In this document: piece after piece, positions 1 through 9,754 of the stretch
How the letters are laid out: every line of letters begins with the position of its first letter
How positions within the stretch are numbered: position 1 is the first letter of the stretch
Source of the DNA: Lewinellaceae bacterium
Lineage (GTDB): Bacteria; Bacteroidota; Bacteroidia; Chitinophagales; Saprospiraceae
NCBI GenBank assembly: GCA_016713985.1
Contig: JADJOD010000022.1
Span: 95,533 to 159,532 of the forward strand
Direction: 5' to 3'
Length of the DNA stretch: 64,000 nucleotides
Position numbers and translations under genes: made by a program
Notes under the pieces: model-generated
The model's input: only the letters and a program-made list of their open reading frames with translations
Databases searched by the model: none
Told to the model about the DNA's origin: nothing

Positions 1-969
1 GATACGGATTTTGTGGTAAATATCGCCGTACAATTCGGGTTGCAGGTTGGCATCAAAGATACCGTCGAGCACGTTTCCTTTGGACACTTCCTTGGTTTTG
101 AAGTTTTCCGGAGCATCCAGCACCGCGCCGTCGCGATTACCGAGAATATTGGTTGAAAACCAGCCTCTTACACCCAAAGCGCGTGCATGCAGGCCCGGCG
201 CCACGATGGTTTTCATCAGGGTTTGGCCCGTTTTGAAGTCTTTTCCGCAGATGGCGGTTTTGGTTTTGTGTGACAGTTCGAGGATGGCCGGAATATCGCA
301 GGTCAGGTTGGGGGCGCCGTTGGCAAAAGGTACGCCGCATTGGAGGGCAGCATAAGCGTAGATCATGCTCGGCGCAATACGGTTGTCGTTGTTGCGCAGG
401 CCGGCTTCAAAAGCTTCGAGCGACTGGTGTACGTCGCTCACCTCGGTATAGGCTTCGGTGGAAGCACACCATACGATCACCAGGCGGTCGCACCCGTTGT
501 CCGTTTTGAAGCGACGGATGTCAGCCATAAGTTGTTCCGCGAGTTCCATTTTGGTTGCACCCGTTTTCACGTGTGTGCCGTCGAGGTTGCGCACATAATT
601 TTTATCAAAAACGGCCTTCATGGGTTTGATGGCCTGCAAGTCGTCTTTCAACAGTTCCACCAGGGAACGGTCGAGTACTTTTGCTTCGAGGGCTGCTTCG
701 TATACATTGTCTTCATATACGTCCCAGCCGCCGAAAACGATCTGGTCGAGGTTGGCCAGCGGAGCGAAGTCTTTGATCCGCGGGTTGCGGTCTTCGGTGC
801 GTTTGCCGAGGCGGATTGTGCCCATTTGGGTCAATGAACCGATCGGCAGCGCGATTTCTTTGCGGGCTGCGACCACCCCCGCGATAAACGTGGTAGCCAC
901 AGCGCCCATACCCGGCGTGAGAATGCCAAGTTTGCCTGTGGCGGGTTGTATTTTTATTTGTTTGCTCAT
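1..969 (-). CDS. ino1: Inositol-3-phosphate synthase (partial, runs off left edge)
   Basis: Converts glucose-6-phosphate to myo-inositol-3-phosphate with bound NAD, the committed step to inositol lipid headgroups. About 323 N-terminal residues are visible, starting at ATG 967-969 with MSKQIKIQPATGKLGILTPG, a nucleotide-binding N-terminus (G-x-L-x-P-G-M-G-A-V). Further family hallmarks are the stretches around NRNPRIKDFAPL, VIVWCASTEAY and GKDFKTGQTLMK. The C-terminal part lies outside the window. The gene starts 14 bp after the desaturase stop on the same strand, so co-transcription with the sphingolipid genes is likely. In Bacteroides this enzyme feeds inositol phosphoceramide synthesis; the same role here is inference from context. 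Confidence 0.93.
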   Translation of the reverse strand, partial: MSKQIKIQPATGKLGILTPGMGAVATTFIAGVVAARKEIALPIGSLTQMGTIRLGKRTEDRNPRIKDFAPLANLDQIVFGGWDVYEDNVYEAALEAKVLDRSLVELLKDDLQAIKPMKAVFDKNYVRNLDGTHVKTGATKMELAEQLMADIRRFKTDNGCDRLVIVWCASTEAYTEVSDVHQSLEAFEAGLRNNDNRIAPSMIYAYAALQCGVPFANGAPNLTCDIPAILELSHKTKTAICGKDFKTGQTLMKTIVAPGLHARALGVRGWFSTNILGNRDGAVLDAPENFKTKEVSKGNVLDGIFDANLQPELYGDIYHKIRI

Positions 970-983
970 GTCTGCAAGGATGT

Positions 984-1998
984 TTAATTGTTTGAATATT
1001 TTTTTATCATTTGCACATCGGGCGTCGAATCGTCGTTGAGGGGCACTGTGCCGCGTTCCTTGCGCAGGATCCGGGAAAACAGCCCGATCTCCTGGCTGAA
1101 AAGAAATCTTAACCACAATTTTGTGTACGAACCGTGGTATTTGAGGTGATCATAAAATTCGGGCGCCATTTGTTTCAGTTTGGGCAGCTTGTTCCAGGGC
1201 ACGGAAGGCATATCGTGGTGTTCGTTGTGAAAACCCACGTTCAGGTTCAGGGTGTTCAGGCGGCCGTAGTAACTGTATGTTTCCTGTGTTTTATCCAGTA
1301 CAAGAAAGTGCTCCTGAATCCAACGCGCGCCCAATGGGTGCAACTCGATAGAAAACGCAAAACTCAGTCCCAGGTAAGCGAATGCCTTCCAGCCGAAGAA
1401 ATACACAATAGCGATATCAAACGCAAATTGAATGATTACATTCAGCACAACCCAGCGGTCAACAACAGCCGCTTCGCGGCAACGGATGACGCGTAAAGAC
1501 TGAAAAATCGGGAAAAACAACATCCACAAAGCTTTGCCGATGAAGTAATTGTTGATCAACCTGGCCTCCCAGCGCGACGGCAGGTCGGCATCCAGTTCGT
1601 GAACACCCTGAAAAGCGTGGTGTTTGATATGGAAATTTTTAAAGGAAATAGCGGAAGGAAGTAAAGAAGGGAGGTTCGAAATGATACCGGCAAAAATATT
1701 CCAGCGCGGCGTTCGGAAGATCAGGTTGTGGGCTGCTTCGTGGATACAAACGAACAGGGTATGCGTGGGAAAAGCGCCGATAAACCAGGCCATAGCGATC
1801 ACCAGCCACCAGCTCTGCCCGCGCAGGAAGTAAGCAACAGTGATTTGAAACAAAACGGATACGGCAATCACGACGGCGGTTACGGGATTTTTTCCGATCA
1901 GGCTTTTTACTTCGGGATGCGCGGCGATGATTTCCACGCGTGCGGAGACGGTGAGGTTCGGTACCGGTTACATACGTGAAATCCTGCTGATAAGACAT
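984..1998 (-). CDS. Sphingolipid delta-4 desaturase-like (DEGS family), one frameshift
   Basis: Membrane di-iron desaturase resembling eukaryotic dihydroceramide desaturase DEGS1 rather than generic acyl desaturases. All three histidine boxes are present (HEAAH, HIKHH, NEHHD), set in DEGS-specific context: ISFKNFHIKHH, QETYSYYGRLN, GFHNEHHDMPSVP. The C-terminal frame opens only at a GTG (1937), but the missing DEGS N-terminus (MSYQQDFTYVTGTEPHR) lies in the adjacent frame from ATG 1998. Removing one base near 1937-1950 gives a 337-aa protein, close to the 323 aa of human DEGS1. It sits 14 bp upstream of ino1 and downstream of the ceramide genes. It would introduce a sphingosine-type double bond. 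The break may be sequencing error or true inactivation. Substrate and regiochemistry are inferred. Confidence 0.82.
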
Positions 1999-2041
1999 GG
2001 GCGGGTGTATTGATTTGTGTTACAAAATAGGTTGTTGATGA

Positions 2042-2186
2042 GGGTGTCTCAAAAGGTCGATGAGGGTTTATAAAAGTTTATCATGTTGATATTTTGAGCC
2101 GAAAAGGCACTAATTTATGCCATTTTTCAATCCAAGTATCAACTTTCATCAACCATTATCAACTTTATCAACCCTTTGAGACACCC
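2042..2186. repeat. MITE-like imperfect inverted repeat
   Basis: A 145-bp element begins with GGGTGTCTCAAAAGGTCGAT and ends with the inverted match (CCTTTGAGACACCC). The arms stay similar for about 65 bp and contain repeated GTTGAT/TTTATCA words. No ORF lies inside and no convincing target duplication is seen. It separates the reductase gene from the desaturase. It could be a non-autonomous transposable element or a hairpin acting in the mRNA. Confidence 0.6.
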
Positions 2187-2197
2187 AAGTCGTTTTA

Positions 2198-3184
2198 TTA
2201 AAGCCAATCGTTGTTTTTATACCATTGAATCGTTTCCCGCATACCGGAATACAGATCGAACCGGGGCTGGAATTGCAAGTCTTCAAAGGTTTCGGTCATG
2301 TTACATCTCCAGCTTTCGGCAGCCAGTTCGGGCAGTTTTTCGCGATTGAGCAGGGGCATTTTGCCACGCAGTGCTCCTACTATTTCAGCAACGGCGGCTA
2401 CAAAACGGACGAGCGGGAGCGGGATTTTTATCTGGGTCGTTCGGCGGCCGGTGGCGGCTTCCACGGCTTTACCCACATCTTCACCGTTGTACTTTTTACC
2501 GTCGGTAACGAGGTATTTTTTTCCCGAATGACCGTGTTCGAGCGCTGCGTAGATCAAACGGACCAGGTCTTTCACATAAATAAAACTCAGTTCCTGGGGT
2601 TTGGCGCCAAGTAAAAAAGCCCAGCCCCGGCAAGCAAGTTTTATCGCCAGGTACATTTCCTTTTCACGCGGACCGAATACAGCTGTCGGTTGCACGGCGC
2701 TCCAGGGAAAATCAGTTAACGTGGCCAGATATTGTTCCGAAGCTAATTTGCTTTCTCCATAAAAAGTAACCGGGTTGGGAGTAAGACCGGGTTCAATCTG
2801 CTCGCCTGCTTTTACCGGTCCGACGGCTGCCAAACTGCTTACATAGAGAAACTGGTCAGGCGTTTGTTCGTTGCTGCGAATGGCGTCCACGAATCTTTTG
2901 GTCACCTCATAATTACCGGCAAAATAATCTCCCCGCAGGTGCGCCTTGGTGGTTCCGGCATTATGGATAACGTAATCGAAGCGTCCTTCGTCCTTTAATT
3001 TTTGTTTTAAATCGCTTTCGTCCTGAAAATTCAACGTTAAAAACCGGATCCGCGGGTCCTGAAGCCAGGTACGGTCGCTGCTGGGTCGCACGGCAGCCGT
3101 TACTTCCCAGCCCCTGCTCAGCCCCTCGTCCACTAAAAATCCGCCGATAAAACCGCTTGCGCCGGTTATAAGTATTTTTTTCAT
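2198..3184 (-). CDS. NAD(P)-dependent epimerase/reductase (ceramide reductase candidate)
   Basis: Extended short-chain dehydrogenase of 328 aa. The start is ATG 3182-3184, immediately followed by the Rossmann motif GASGFIGG; the longer open frame upstream is not conserved-looking. The YGESK sequence supplies the Y-x-x-x-K active-site pair, preceded by a serine in YVSSLAAVGP. It starts 7 bp after the GNAT-like gene, so translational coupling is likely. In Caulobacter an epimerase-like enzyme (CerR) reduces the 3-oxo group of the ceramide precursor. The position directly after serine palmitoyltransferase and the acyltransferase suggests the same role here. Sugar or flavonoid-type substrates remain possible from sequence alone. 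Confidence 0.78.
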   Translation of the reverse strand: MKKILITGASGFIGGFLVDEGLSRGWEVTAAVRPSSDRTWLQDPRIRFLTLNFQDESDLKQKLKDEGRFDYVIHNAGTTKAHLRGDYFAGNYEVTKRFVDAIRSNEQTPDQFLYVSSLAAVGPVKAGEQIEPGLTPNPVTFYGESKLASEQYLATLTDFPWSAVQPTAVFGPREKEMYLAIKLACRGWAFLLGAKPQELSFIYVKDLVRLIYAALEHGHSGKKYLVTDGKKYNGEDVGKAVEAATGRRTTQIKIPLPLVRFVAAVAEIVGALRGKMPLLNREKLPELAAESWRCNMTETFEDLQFQPRFDLYSGMRETIQWYKNNDWL

Positions 3185-3191
3185 ACCGAGA

Positions 3192-4314
3192 TCAAACCAG
3201 TTCTCTTTTGTAAATACGGAACCGCTTGCACAGGCGGGACCCCATTTTTTCGTACTCCGCCCGCATCCGGGTATTTGTTTCGAGCACCAGGTTGCTTTCA
3301 AAAGTGCGAATGCGCAGCGCGTGCACTTTCAATGATTTTCCAGCCCAGCAGGATATCCAAACCCCGGCCGCGGTAACGCTCGTCGATTGCACCCAGCATC
3401 AGGTCGAGCTGAGTGGCTCTTCGGGCCGACAGGATGATGTGCAACACGCCGAAAGGAAAAAGTTTGCCTTTGGCGCGTTGAATCCCTTTGGTCATATTCG
3501 GCAGGCCCAGGATAAAAGCAATGAGTTCGCCCGTTTCGTCCAGCACAACCTTCAAAAAACGAGGATCGAGGATCGGCAGGTAGCGGTCGGCCAACTCGTG
3601 CATTTCCTGTTTGTCCAGAGGTGTAAAGCCATAAAGGTCTTTATATGTGCGGTTGATGAGTTCAAAAACCGGCACGATAAAAGGCTTCAACTCGCTTTTT
3701 TTCCTGAATTCGAGCAGGTTAAACTGCGAATTCCGCTGAATACGTTCATAAACCCGGGAATAAATATCCGGAATGTCGTTTTCAATATCGAGGATGTAGT
3801 CCAGGCAATCGATCAGTTTGTTGTACCCCTTGCTTTCGACATAAAGCGGCAGGTATGGCAAATTGCAGGCCGTGACCATGATGGGCATTTTGTCAAACCC
3901 TTCCACCAGCAGGCCTTGCGGGTCTTTGTCCGAAAAGCCGAAAGGACCAACGATCTGGTTCATGCCGTGTTTCAGACCCCATTGTTCCACCGCGTCGAGC
4001 AGTGCATGTGCAACGGGCTCGTCGTCATAACTATCTAAGTGTGCGAACCGCACGGTTTTTTCCCCGTGATCCTGATTATACGGACGGTGGATGATTCCCA
4101 TAATCCGGCCCCGGGGCTGGTCGCCGTCGTAGGCAAGTAACAAAAGGGTGTCGCAATAAGAAAACGCCTTGTTTTTTGCCGGGTTGTAATAAGCCTCCTC
4201 GTCCATATACAAAGGAGGCATCCAGTTAGAATGATGGGCGTGAATGCGCGCAGGCAGGTGAATATACGTTTTCAAATCCTGCGGGCTTTTCACTTCCCGG
4301 ATAGAAATGGCCAT
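3192..4314 (-). CDS. GNAT-fold acyltransferase (bacterial ceramide synthase candidate), one frameshift
   Basis: A protein of about 373 aa after one-base correction. The start chosen is ATG 4312-4314 (MAISIREVKSPQDLKTYIH); a GTG at 4356 overlapping the upstream stop would add 14 residues. A GNAT-like core is visible late in the protein (LMLGAIDERYRGRGLDILLG, an R-G-x-G acyl-CoA loop). The frame stops after IIESARA, while the adjacent frame continues with TFESNLVLETNTRMRAEYEK to 3192, so one extra base lies near 3311-3330. It is placed between serine palmitoyltransferase and the epimerase. Bacterial ceramide synthase (bCerS) in Caulobacter belongs to this kind of fold; N-acylation of the sphingoid base is inferred from family and context. 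Confidence 0.75.
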
Positions 4315-4352
4315 GTCAGCTTGATAAAAAATGAAAAGCGGCTTTGTTTGGG

Positions 4353-5589
4353 TCACGATGGGTTAAGCACCCCGACGGTTTCCGGTTCTTCCTGCTGATC
4401 GCCGATGATGCCGAGTTTTACGGCGTGTTCGTACATCCGGTCGATGGCGCGATCGATTTGTTCCTGCGTGTGGGTGGCCATGAGAGAAAACCGGATCAGC
4501 GACTCGTGGCTGGGCACGGCGGGTGACACAACGGGATTGATAAATACACCGGCCTGGAAGCAGGCGGTGGAGTAAGCAAACGTTTTTATGTTGTCGCGAA
4601 TGTAGATCGGGATGATGGGCGATTCGCTCGGCCCCACTTCGAAGCCCAGCTCGAGGAAACGTGCAAGGGCATGGTTGGTGTTTTCCCACAAACGTTCGAT
4701 CCGTTCGGGCTCGGATTTCATAATTTCGAGTGCCGCCATGACGCTGCCGGCGGAAGCGGGGGTCATACTTGCACTGAAGATAAGGGCCCGGGAGTGGTGT
4801 TTCAGGTAATCGATCACATCGTGGCTCGAAGCGACAAAACCGCCAAGCGATGCGAGTGACTTGCTGAACGTACCGGTCTGGATGTCTACCTTGTCGGATA
4901 TGCCGAAATGTGATCCCGGTGCCCATTCCCCGTTCGCCGATGACGCCTATGGCATGTGCGTCGTCGACCACGACCGCGCCGTTGTATTTTTCGGCAATAC
5001 GCACAATATCAGGCAGTTTGGCGATATCGCCTTCCATGCTGAAGATGCCGTCCACGATGATAAATTTGAGCGATGCGGCGTCGAGCCGCGCGATTTGACG
5101 TTCCAGGTCCTCCGGGTCGTTGTGTTTGTATTTCAACACTTTGGCAAAGGAAAGCCGGGTAGCGTCGATGATGGAAGCGTGTACCCGTTCGTCGATCAGG
5201 ATCGTGTCGTGGCGGCCGGCCAGCGGGGCAATTCCTCCGAGATTCGACTGAAAGCCGGTACTGTATAGCAACACGGCTTCTTTTTTCAGGTAATCGGCCA
5301 GCGCTTCTTCCAGTTCGATATGAATGCGAAGGGTGCCGTTTAAAAAGCGGGAACCGGCGCAACCGGTACCGTAGAGGTCAATCGCTTTTTTGGCGGCTTC
5401 CTTGATTTTCGGGTGATTGGTCAGGCCCAGGTAAGAGTTGGAGCCGAACATCAGCACCGGCTTGCCGTCGATGATTACTTCCGTATCCTGTTCGGATTCG
5501 ATCATCCGGAAATACGGATACATTCCCATTGCGCGCACTTCCTTCGCGGCAGTGTATTTCTGTACGCGTTCGAGTAGCTTTTTATTCAT
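4353..5589 (-). CDS. spt: Serine palmitoyltransferase, one frameshift
   Basis: PLP-dependent alpha-oxoamine synthase of 411 aa after correction; it condenses serine with an acyl-CoA to 3-ketosphinganine, the first step of sphingolipid synthesis. Visible features: FGSNSYLGLTNHPK, the substrate stretch GTGCAGSRFLNGT, VVVDDAHAIGV (PLP-ring aspartate), and in the second frame GTFSKSLASLGGF with the Schiff-base lysine. The frame breaks after ERGMGTG; removing one base at about 4914 restores GTGSHFGISDKVD. Family members also include glycine C-acetyltransferase and BioF, but the sequence style and the clustered acyltransferase, reductase and desaturase favour Spt. It is first in its operon. Confidence 0.88.
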
Positions 5590-6009
5590 GAGAGTTGTTT
5601 TACAGTGTTTTCAAATTAAGTTGTTTCAATTCCATTTTTAACGGAACTACGGGAAACGGTTGGTCCGCTGAAAACAGGATTTTGCTGAGTACAACCGCCG
5701 CAGCCGGCAGCAGGCACTGCATTTTACTCGTATAAATGGGAATAAATCGAATGCGCAGATTCGGGAAGATTAATCGGACAGATAGGTAGAACGGCGCAAA
5801 GGTAAGGCACACGGTTGAAGCTCTGATAGCAACAACGCGATTATTAAACAATCGTTTAAAAAAAATTGCAAAGAGATGATGATTGCCTGCACCCGGCAGG
5901 CGCTTGTGCCACGGCATCTATCTGGCCCCGTATTTTTACAGTTAGGCCCAGATACTTCTCTCCCTCATGTTAAAAACGGAGGACAATTAGTCCAAAAACC
6001 CGCTCCGGA
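5590..6009. other. Intergenic region upstream of the sphingolipid operon
   Basis: This 420-bp AT-rich gap separates the topoisomerase stop from the spt start. A minus-strand TACCTTTG (5797-5804) matches the Bacteroidota -7 consensus TAnnTTTG about 210 bp before spt, but no TTTG lies at the expected 19-21 bp upstream, so the promoter call is weak. The short open frame here shows no coding features. Confidence 0.35.
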
Positions 6010-8724
6010 TTAATCAAATTCGATGGTGTCGCCGGCTTTATACGTCTTTTTGTCCGGCTCTTCCATGGGCTCCGGGTCTTCGGAGGAAATTTCGCCCGGG
6101 TCTTCGGTTTTTTCCGGCTCTCCGAACAAGCTGGCTTGCTGTGGCGCAGGTTCTTCTTTTTTCACACCCAGTTTTGACTCGCCGGTTTCTATTTCCTTCA
6201 CTCCGCCGAGCAATTGATCGCTGAGTTTGTTGCCCAGTGCTTTCCAGCCTTTTACATCCATAAAATCGCCGAGGGCCAACTCCCCGGTCATGGGTTTTCC
6301 TTTGATTTTCAGGGTGTACCGGATGCGTGGATTTTCTTTCAGGGAAACAAAAAGCAGTTTCGATTTGGCGTGATCGGTGAGATAAGAATAACGCTCTTTT
6401 AATTTACTGGTTTCGATGTGGAACCGTTTGACCATCGTCCAGCCTTTATGGCCGTCAAAATGCACGGCGTTGATCACAAGATCCGGTTTGAATTTGCAGA
6501 GATGCAGGATTTCTTTCATATCGAACCGCTGCTGCACATCAGTGTCCGTGACTTCGTAGGAACCGTCGTTGTACAGGATAAGCAGGCTGTCGCCGGTATC
6601 GAATTCGCCCAGTAAGCGGCCGCGTTCCTGGGTATTGAGGCGCCCGGTGATGTCGTCGAACCAGAGTTTTTGGGCGCCGATGGTACTTTTACCCACTTCT
6701 TTCTGGCGTATTTGTTTCACCGGGTACCGGGTCAGGATGTTCCCCTGCGAATCGCGGCCTTTGATGGCCAGCTCGGCAAAATCATAATCGAATATCTTGA
6801 TTTTGGCCGTACTGCCCGGACTGAGGGTTACGGAAACGACCTCGCTTTCGCCGTTGGGGTTGGCTGTGAAATACAACATTTTAGACCCTTTGGCCTCGGA
6901 GCCGAGCTGGTATTCCTTGTCGCGGGTAATGGCTGTGACGTTAAAACGTTTCACATACGTCCGCCCCGATTTGGCATCCACATACGCCATGTTATAGGTA
7001 GTGCGCTCGTCGTTTTTCTTCCACACAGCGATGTGGATGACGTCTTTGCCAACAAATACCTTTTCGTCGATTTTCACCACTTTCATCACGCCGTCGCGGC
7101 GGAATACAATGATGTCGTCGATGTCGGAGCAGTCCTGCACAAATTCGTCTTTTTTCAGGCCCGTACCGAGAAAACCGTCGCTTCGGTTGACGTACAGTTT
7201 GGCGTTGTTGGCCACCACGGCGCTGGCTTGTATGGTATCGAATTGGGCGATTTCGGTGCGACGTTCGCGGCCTTTTCCGTGTTTGGCCAGCAAGTTTTCA
7301 AAATAGGCGATTGTATATTCCGTGAGGTGTTCCAGGTGGTGTTTTGTCTGGAGTAGCTCTTCACTCAGTTTTGCAATTTCCTCATCGGCTTTGAAGGTAT
7401 TGAACTTCGAAATACGTTTGATCCGGATCTCGGTGAGCCTTACGATGTCGTCTTCCGTAATCGCGCGCAGCAATTTGATCTTCTTCGTTTCTTTGGCATA
7501 CCCGGGCTCATCGGGGGTGGCAATGTATTTTTTCAAACCCGCGTCGATGGTGACGATCACGGCTTCCCAGGTTTCACATTCCTCGATGTCGCGGTAAATG
7601 CGTTTTTCGATAAAAATCTTTTCCAGCGAGGAAAAATGGAGTTTTTCTTCGAGGTCGTGCAGCAAAATTTCCAGTTCCTGCTGCAGCAGATCGCGGGTAT
7701 GTTCGGTGGAAAGGCGCAGGAGTTCGTTTGCATCCGTGAACAGCGGTTTGTTGTTCACGATAACGCAGCAGTTGGGGCTGATGCTCACCTCGCAAGAGGT
7801 AAAGGCATACAGCGCGTCGATCGTGACGTCGGGACTGACGCCGGCCTGAAGTTCGATTTCGATATCGATCTCGGCGGCGACCTTATCCGTTACTTTTTTG
7901 ATCTTGATCTGGCCTTTTTCGTTGGCTTTGAGGATCGAATCGATCAAGTCGCCGGTGGTGACGCCGAAGGGAATTTCGGTGATCTGGAGCGTTTTTTTGT
8001 CGATTTCGCGGATTTTGGCCCGAACGCGGACCTTTCCGCCGCGGGCGCCGCCGTTGTAGTTTGTCGCATCAATCAGGCCTCCCGTGGGAAAATCGGGGAT
8101 CAGATCGGGCCGGCGTCCTTTCAGTACGGCGATGCAGCCTTTGATGATCTCGATAAAATTGTGCGGCAGAATCTTGGTGCTCAATCCCACAGCGATACCT
8201 TCCGCGCCCTGCGCCACCACAAGCGGGAATTTCATGGGCAGGTTGACGGGTTCCCGTTTACGCCCGTCGTAACTCATTTGCCACACGGTGGTATCGGGGT
8301 TGAAGGCCACGTCTAAGGCAAATTTGGTGAGGCGCGCCTCGATATAACGCGGCGCTGCCGCAGAGTCGCCCGTTCGGAAATCGCCCCAGTTGCCCTGACA
8401 ATCGATCAGCAGGTCCTTCTGGCCCATATTCACCAAAGCTTCGCCGATGGCCGCATCGCCGTGCGGGTGATATTGCATGGTCTGGCCGATCAGATTGGCT
8501 ACTTTGTGATAACGCCCGTCGTGTTGGGCGAACATGGCGTGCAGAATGCGCCGTTGCACCGGTTTCAGACCGTCTTCCAGGGCTGGTACGGCGCGTTCCA
8601 GGATCACATAAGAGGCGTAATCCAGGAAATAATCCTGGTACATTCCCGACAAGGTAACAATTGTATCCTCCCCGTTCATGGAGGTGGTAGGCGGTACGGA
8701 AGTATCTTTTTTCGATCGGGCCAT
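6010..8724 (-). CDS. parC: DNA topoisomerase IV subunit A
   Basis: Type IIA topoisomerase breakage-reunion subunit, 904 aa, intact. The N-terminal winged-helix region has LEDGLKPVQRRILHAM, YHPHGDAAIGEALVNMGQ (quinolone-resistance region) and the catalytic tyrosine in APRYIEARLT. The middle is coiled-coil-rich and the C-terminal beta-pinwheel repeats end in an acidic tail. No clear GyrA-box (QRRGGRG-like) is visible, which, with the Bacteroidota-style start (YQDYFLDYASYVILERAVP), favours ParC over GyrA. It acts with ParE in chromosome decatenation. No parE is in the window. Confidence 0.88.
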   Translation of the reverse strand: MARSKKDTSVPPTTSMNGEDTIVTLSGMYQDYFLDYASYVILERAVPALEDGLKPVQRRILHAMFAQHDGRYHKVANLIGQTMQYHPHGDAAIGEALVNMGQKDLLIDCQGNWGDFRTGDSAAAPRYIEARLTKFALDVAFNPDTTVWQMSYDGRKREPVNLPMKFPLVVAQGAEGIAVGLSTKILPHNFIEIIKGCIAVLKGRRPDLIPDFPTGGLIDATNYNGGARGGKVRVRAKIREIDKKTLQITEIPFGVTTGDLIDSILKANEKGQIKIKKVTDKVAAEIDIEIELQAGVSPDVTIDALYAFTSCEVSISPNCCVIVNNKPLFTDANELLRLSTEHTRDLLQQELEILLHDLEEKLHFSSLEKIFIEKRIYRDIEECETWEAVIVTIDAGLKKYIATPDEPGYAKETKKIKLLRAITEDDIVRLTEIRIKRISKFNTFKADEEIAKLSEELLQTKHHLEHLTEYTIAYFENLLAKHGKGRERRTEIAQFDTIQASAVVANNAKLYVNRSDGFLGTGLKKDEFVQDCSDIDDIIVFRRDGVMKVVKIDEKVFVGKDVIHIAVWKKNDERTTYNMAYVDAKSGRTYVKRFNVTAITRDKEYQLGSEAKGSKMLYFTANPNGESEVVSVTLSPGSTAKIKIFDYDFAELAIKGRDSQGNILTRYPVKQIRQKEVGKSTIGAQKLWFDDITGRLNTQERGRLLGEFDTGDSLLILYNDGSYEVTDTDVQQRFDMKEILHLCKFKPDLVINAVHFDGHKGWTMVKRFHIETSKLKERYSYLTDHAKSKLLFVSLKENPRIRYTLKIKGKPMTGELALGDFMDVKGWKALGNKLSDQLLGGVKEIETGESKLGVKKEEPAPQQASLFGEPEKTEDPGEISSEDPEPMEEPDKKTYKAGDTIEFD

Positions 8725-8726
8725 TT

Positions 8727-8861
8727 TTATGACAATACTTTAAAATGCGGATTTTTGATGATCCCGAAAACATTTCCCCAGGGGTCTTTAACGGTTGCTA
8801 CCCAAATATCGTCGCCGACGTTCGTCGGCTCCATTTTGGCCGTGGCGCCGCAGGCCAGCAA
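8727..8861 (-). pseudogene. Glyoxalase/VOC-family C-terminal remnant
   Basis: About 43 residues (ACGATAKMEPTNVGDD, then IWVATVKDPWGNVFGIIKNP) match the last beta strands of a vicinal-oxygen-chelate (glyoxalase-like) protein. Sequence further upstream does not resemble the family and runs into the DUF1275 gene. There is no credible start. It is best read as a truncated relic between parC and the DUF1275 gene. Confidence 0.6.
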
Positions 8862-8913
8862 AACACCGGCAAAAGTAAAAGAAATAGTCATTGAAAATAA
8901 AACTTTTTGTGTT

Positions 8914-9687
8914 TTATTTTTCGGTAACAACGCGTTCTTTTGTTTTGAAGCGCCAGGTGTCGTATATCATGACGGCCACAATGATGCCGGCGGGTATGAG
9001 GTAAATGTGGTTGTTCAGCCGCGGGAACACCCCCACGCTGACCATCGCGCCGGTCAGGAAACTGACCATAACGATCAGGCGCAACAGCGCTTCCCGCTGA
9101 ATAAGCCTCCTTTTTTCGCCTTCAGAGTGGAATATTTCGGCGATATCCACCCCAAGTTCGTTCACCACCCCGGTCATCTGACTTGCTTTGATCAGCGACG
9201 AGGTGGTCAGGCTTACCATTGCGTTTTGAATGCCGATGGAGAAGAGCATCATACCCGGAAAAGCGACGGGGTGCAAAGCGGCGGAATTGCCGGTTGCCAT
9301 TCCGACAAAAGTAAAAATACCGGCGACCACAGCCAGCGGCAGCAGGTGCAGGTAGCGCCATTTGAGCAGTTTTTCACGTTCCACACACCAGCCGGCGAAA
9401 AAACCGCCCAGGAAAAAGGCAAATAACCACAGGAATATGGATCCGGCAGTGTACAAATTGCCCGAATACAGGTCCCGGGCAATTTGAGGCAACAGGCCCG
9501 TAACATTGGTAACCACCACGGAAAACGTCATCAACCCGGCGTAAATCACGATACCCGAACTGAAGGGATAAACAAATGCATACAACATTTTTACCCGGAA
9601 CGAACGGCGGCGGATTTTTTCATTCGAGCGTATCCGGATTTCGCCGATTATCGGCGGTTTCAGGTAGTTATACCAACGGTTTTTCAT
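8914..9687 (-). CDS. DUF1275 (YoaK-like) membrane protein
   Basis: A 257-aa multi-pass inner-membrane protein. The start is ATG 9685-9687 (MKNRWYNYL), as upstream in-frame sequence looks non-coding. The N-terminus is basic and cytosolic, followed by about six hydrophobic helices. The stretches GLMTFSVVVTNVTGLLPQIA, SIGIQNAMVSL and GVVNELGVDIA match the DUF1275 pattern. The function of the family is unknown. The C-terminus overlaps the region holding the glyoxalase remnant. Confidence 0.8.
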   Translation of the reverse strand: MKNRWYNYLKPPIIGEIRIRSNEKIRRRSFRVKMLYAFVYPFSSGIVIYAGLMTFSVVVTNVTGLLPQIARDLYSGNLYTAGSIFLWLFAFFLGGFFAGWCVEREKLLKWRYLHLLPLAVVAGIFTFVGMATGNSAALHPVAFPGMMLFSIGIQNAMVSLTTSSLIKASQMTGVVNELGVDIAEIFHSEGEKRRLIQREALLRLIVMVSFLTGAMVSVGVFPRLNNHIYLIPAGIIVAVMIYDTWRFKTKERVVTEK

Positions 9688-9754
9688 AAGTGTTTGACCC
9701 TTTTTCAATACCGAGATCCGGGCTACTGAAATATTTTCCATACAAATCGCAAAA

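Noticed and set aside
5600..5917. 105-aa minus-strand frame upstream of spt
   Set aside because: No domain or signal sequence; it lies in the AT-rich promoter gap and has low-complexity translation.
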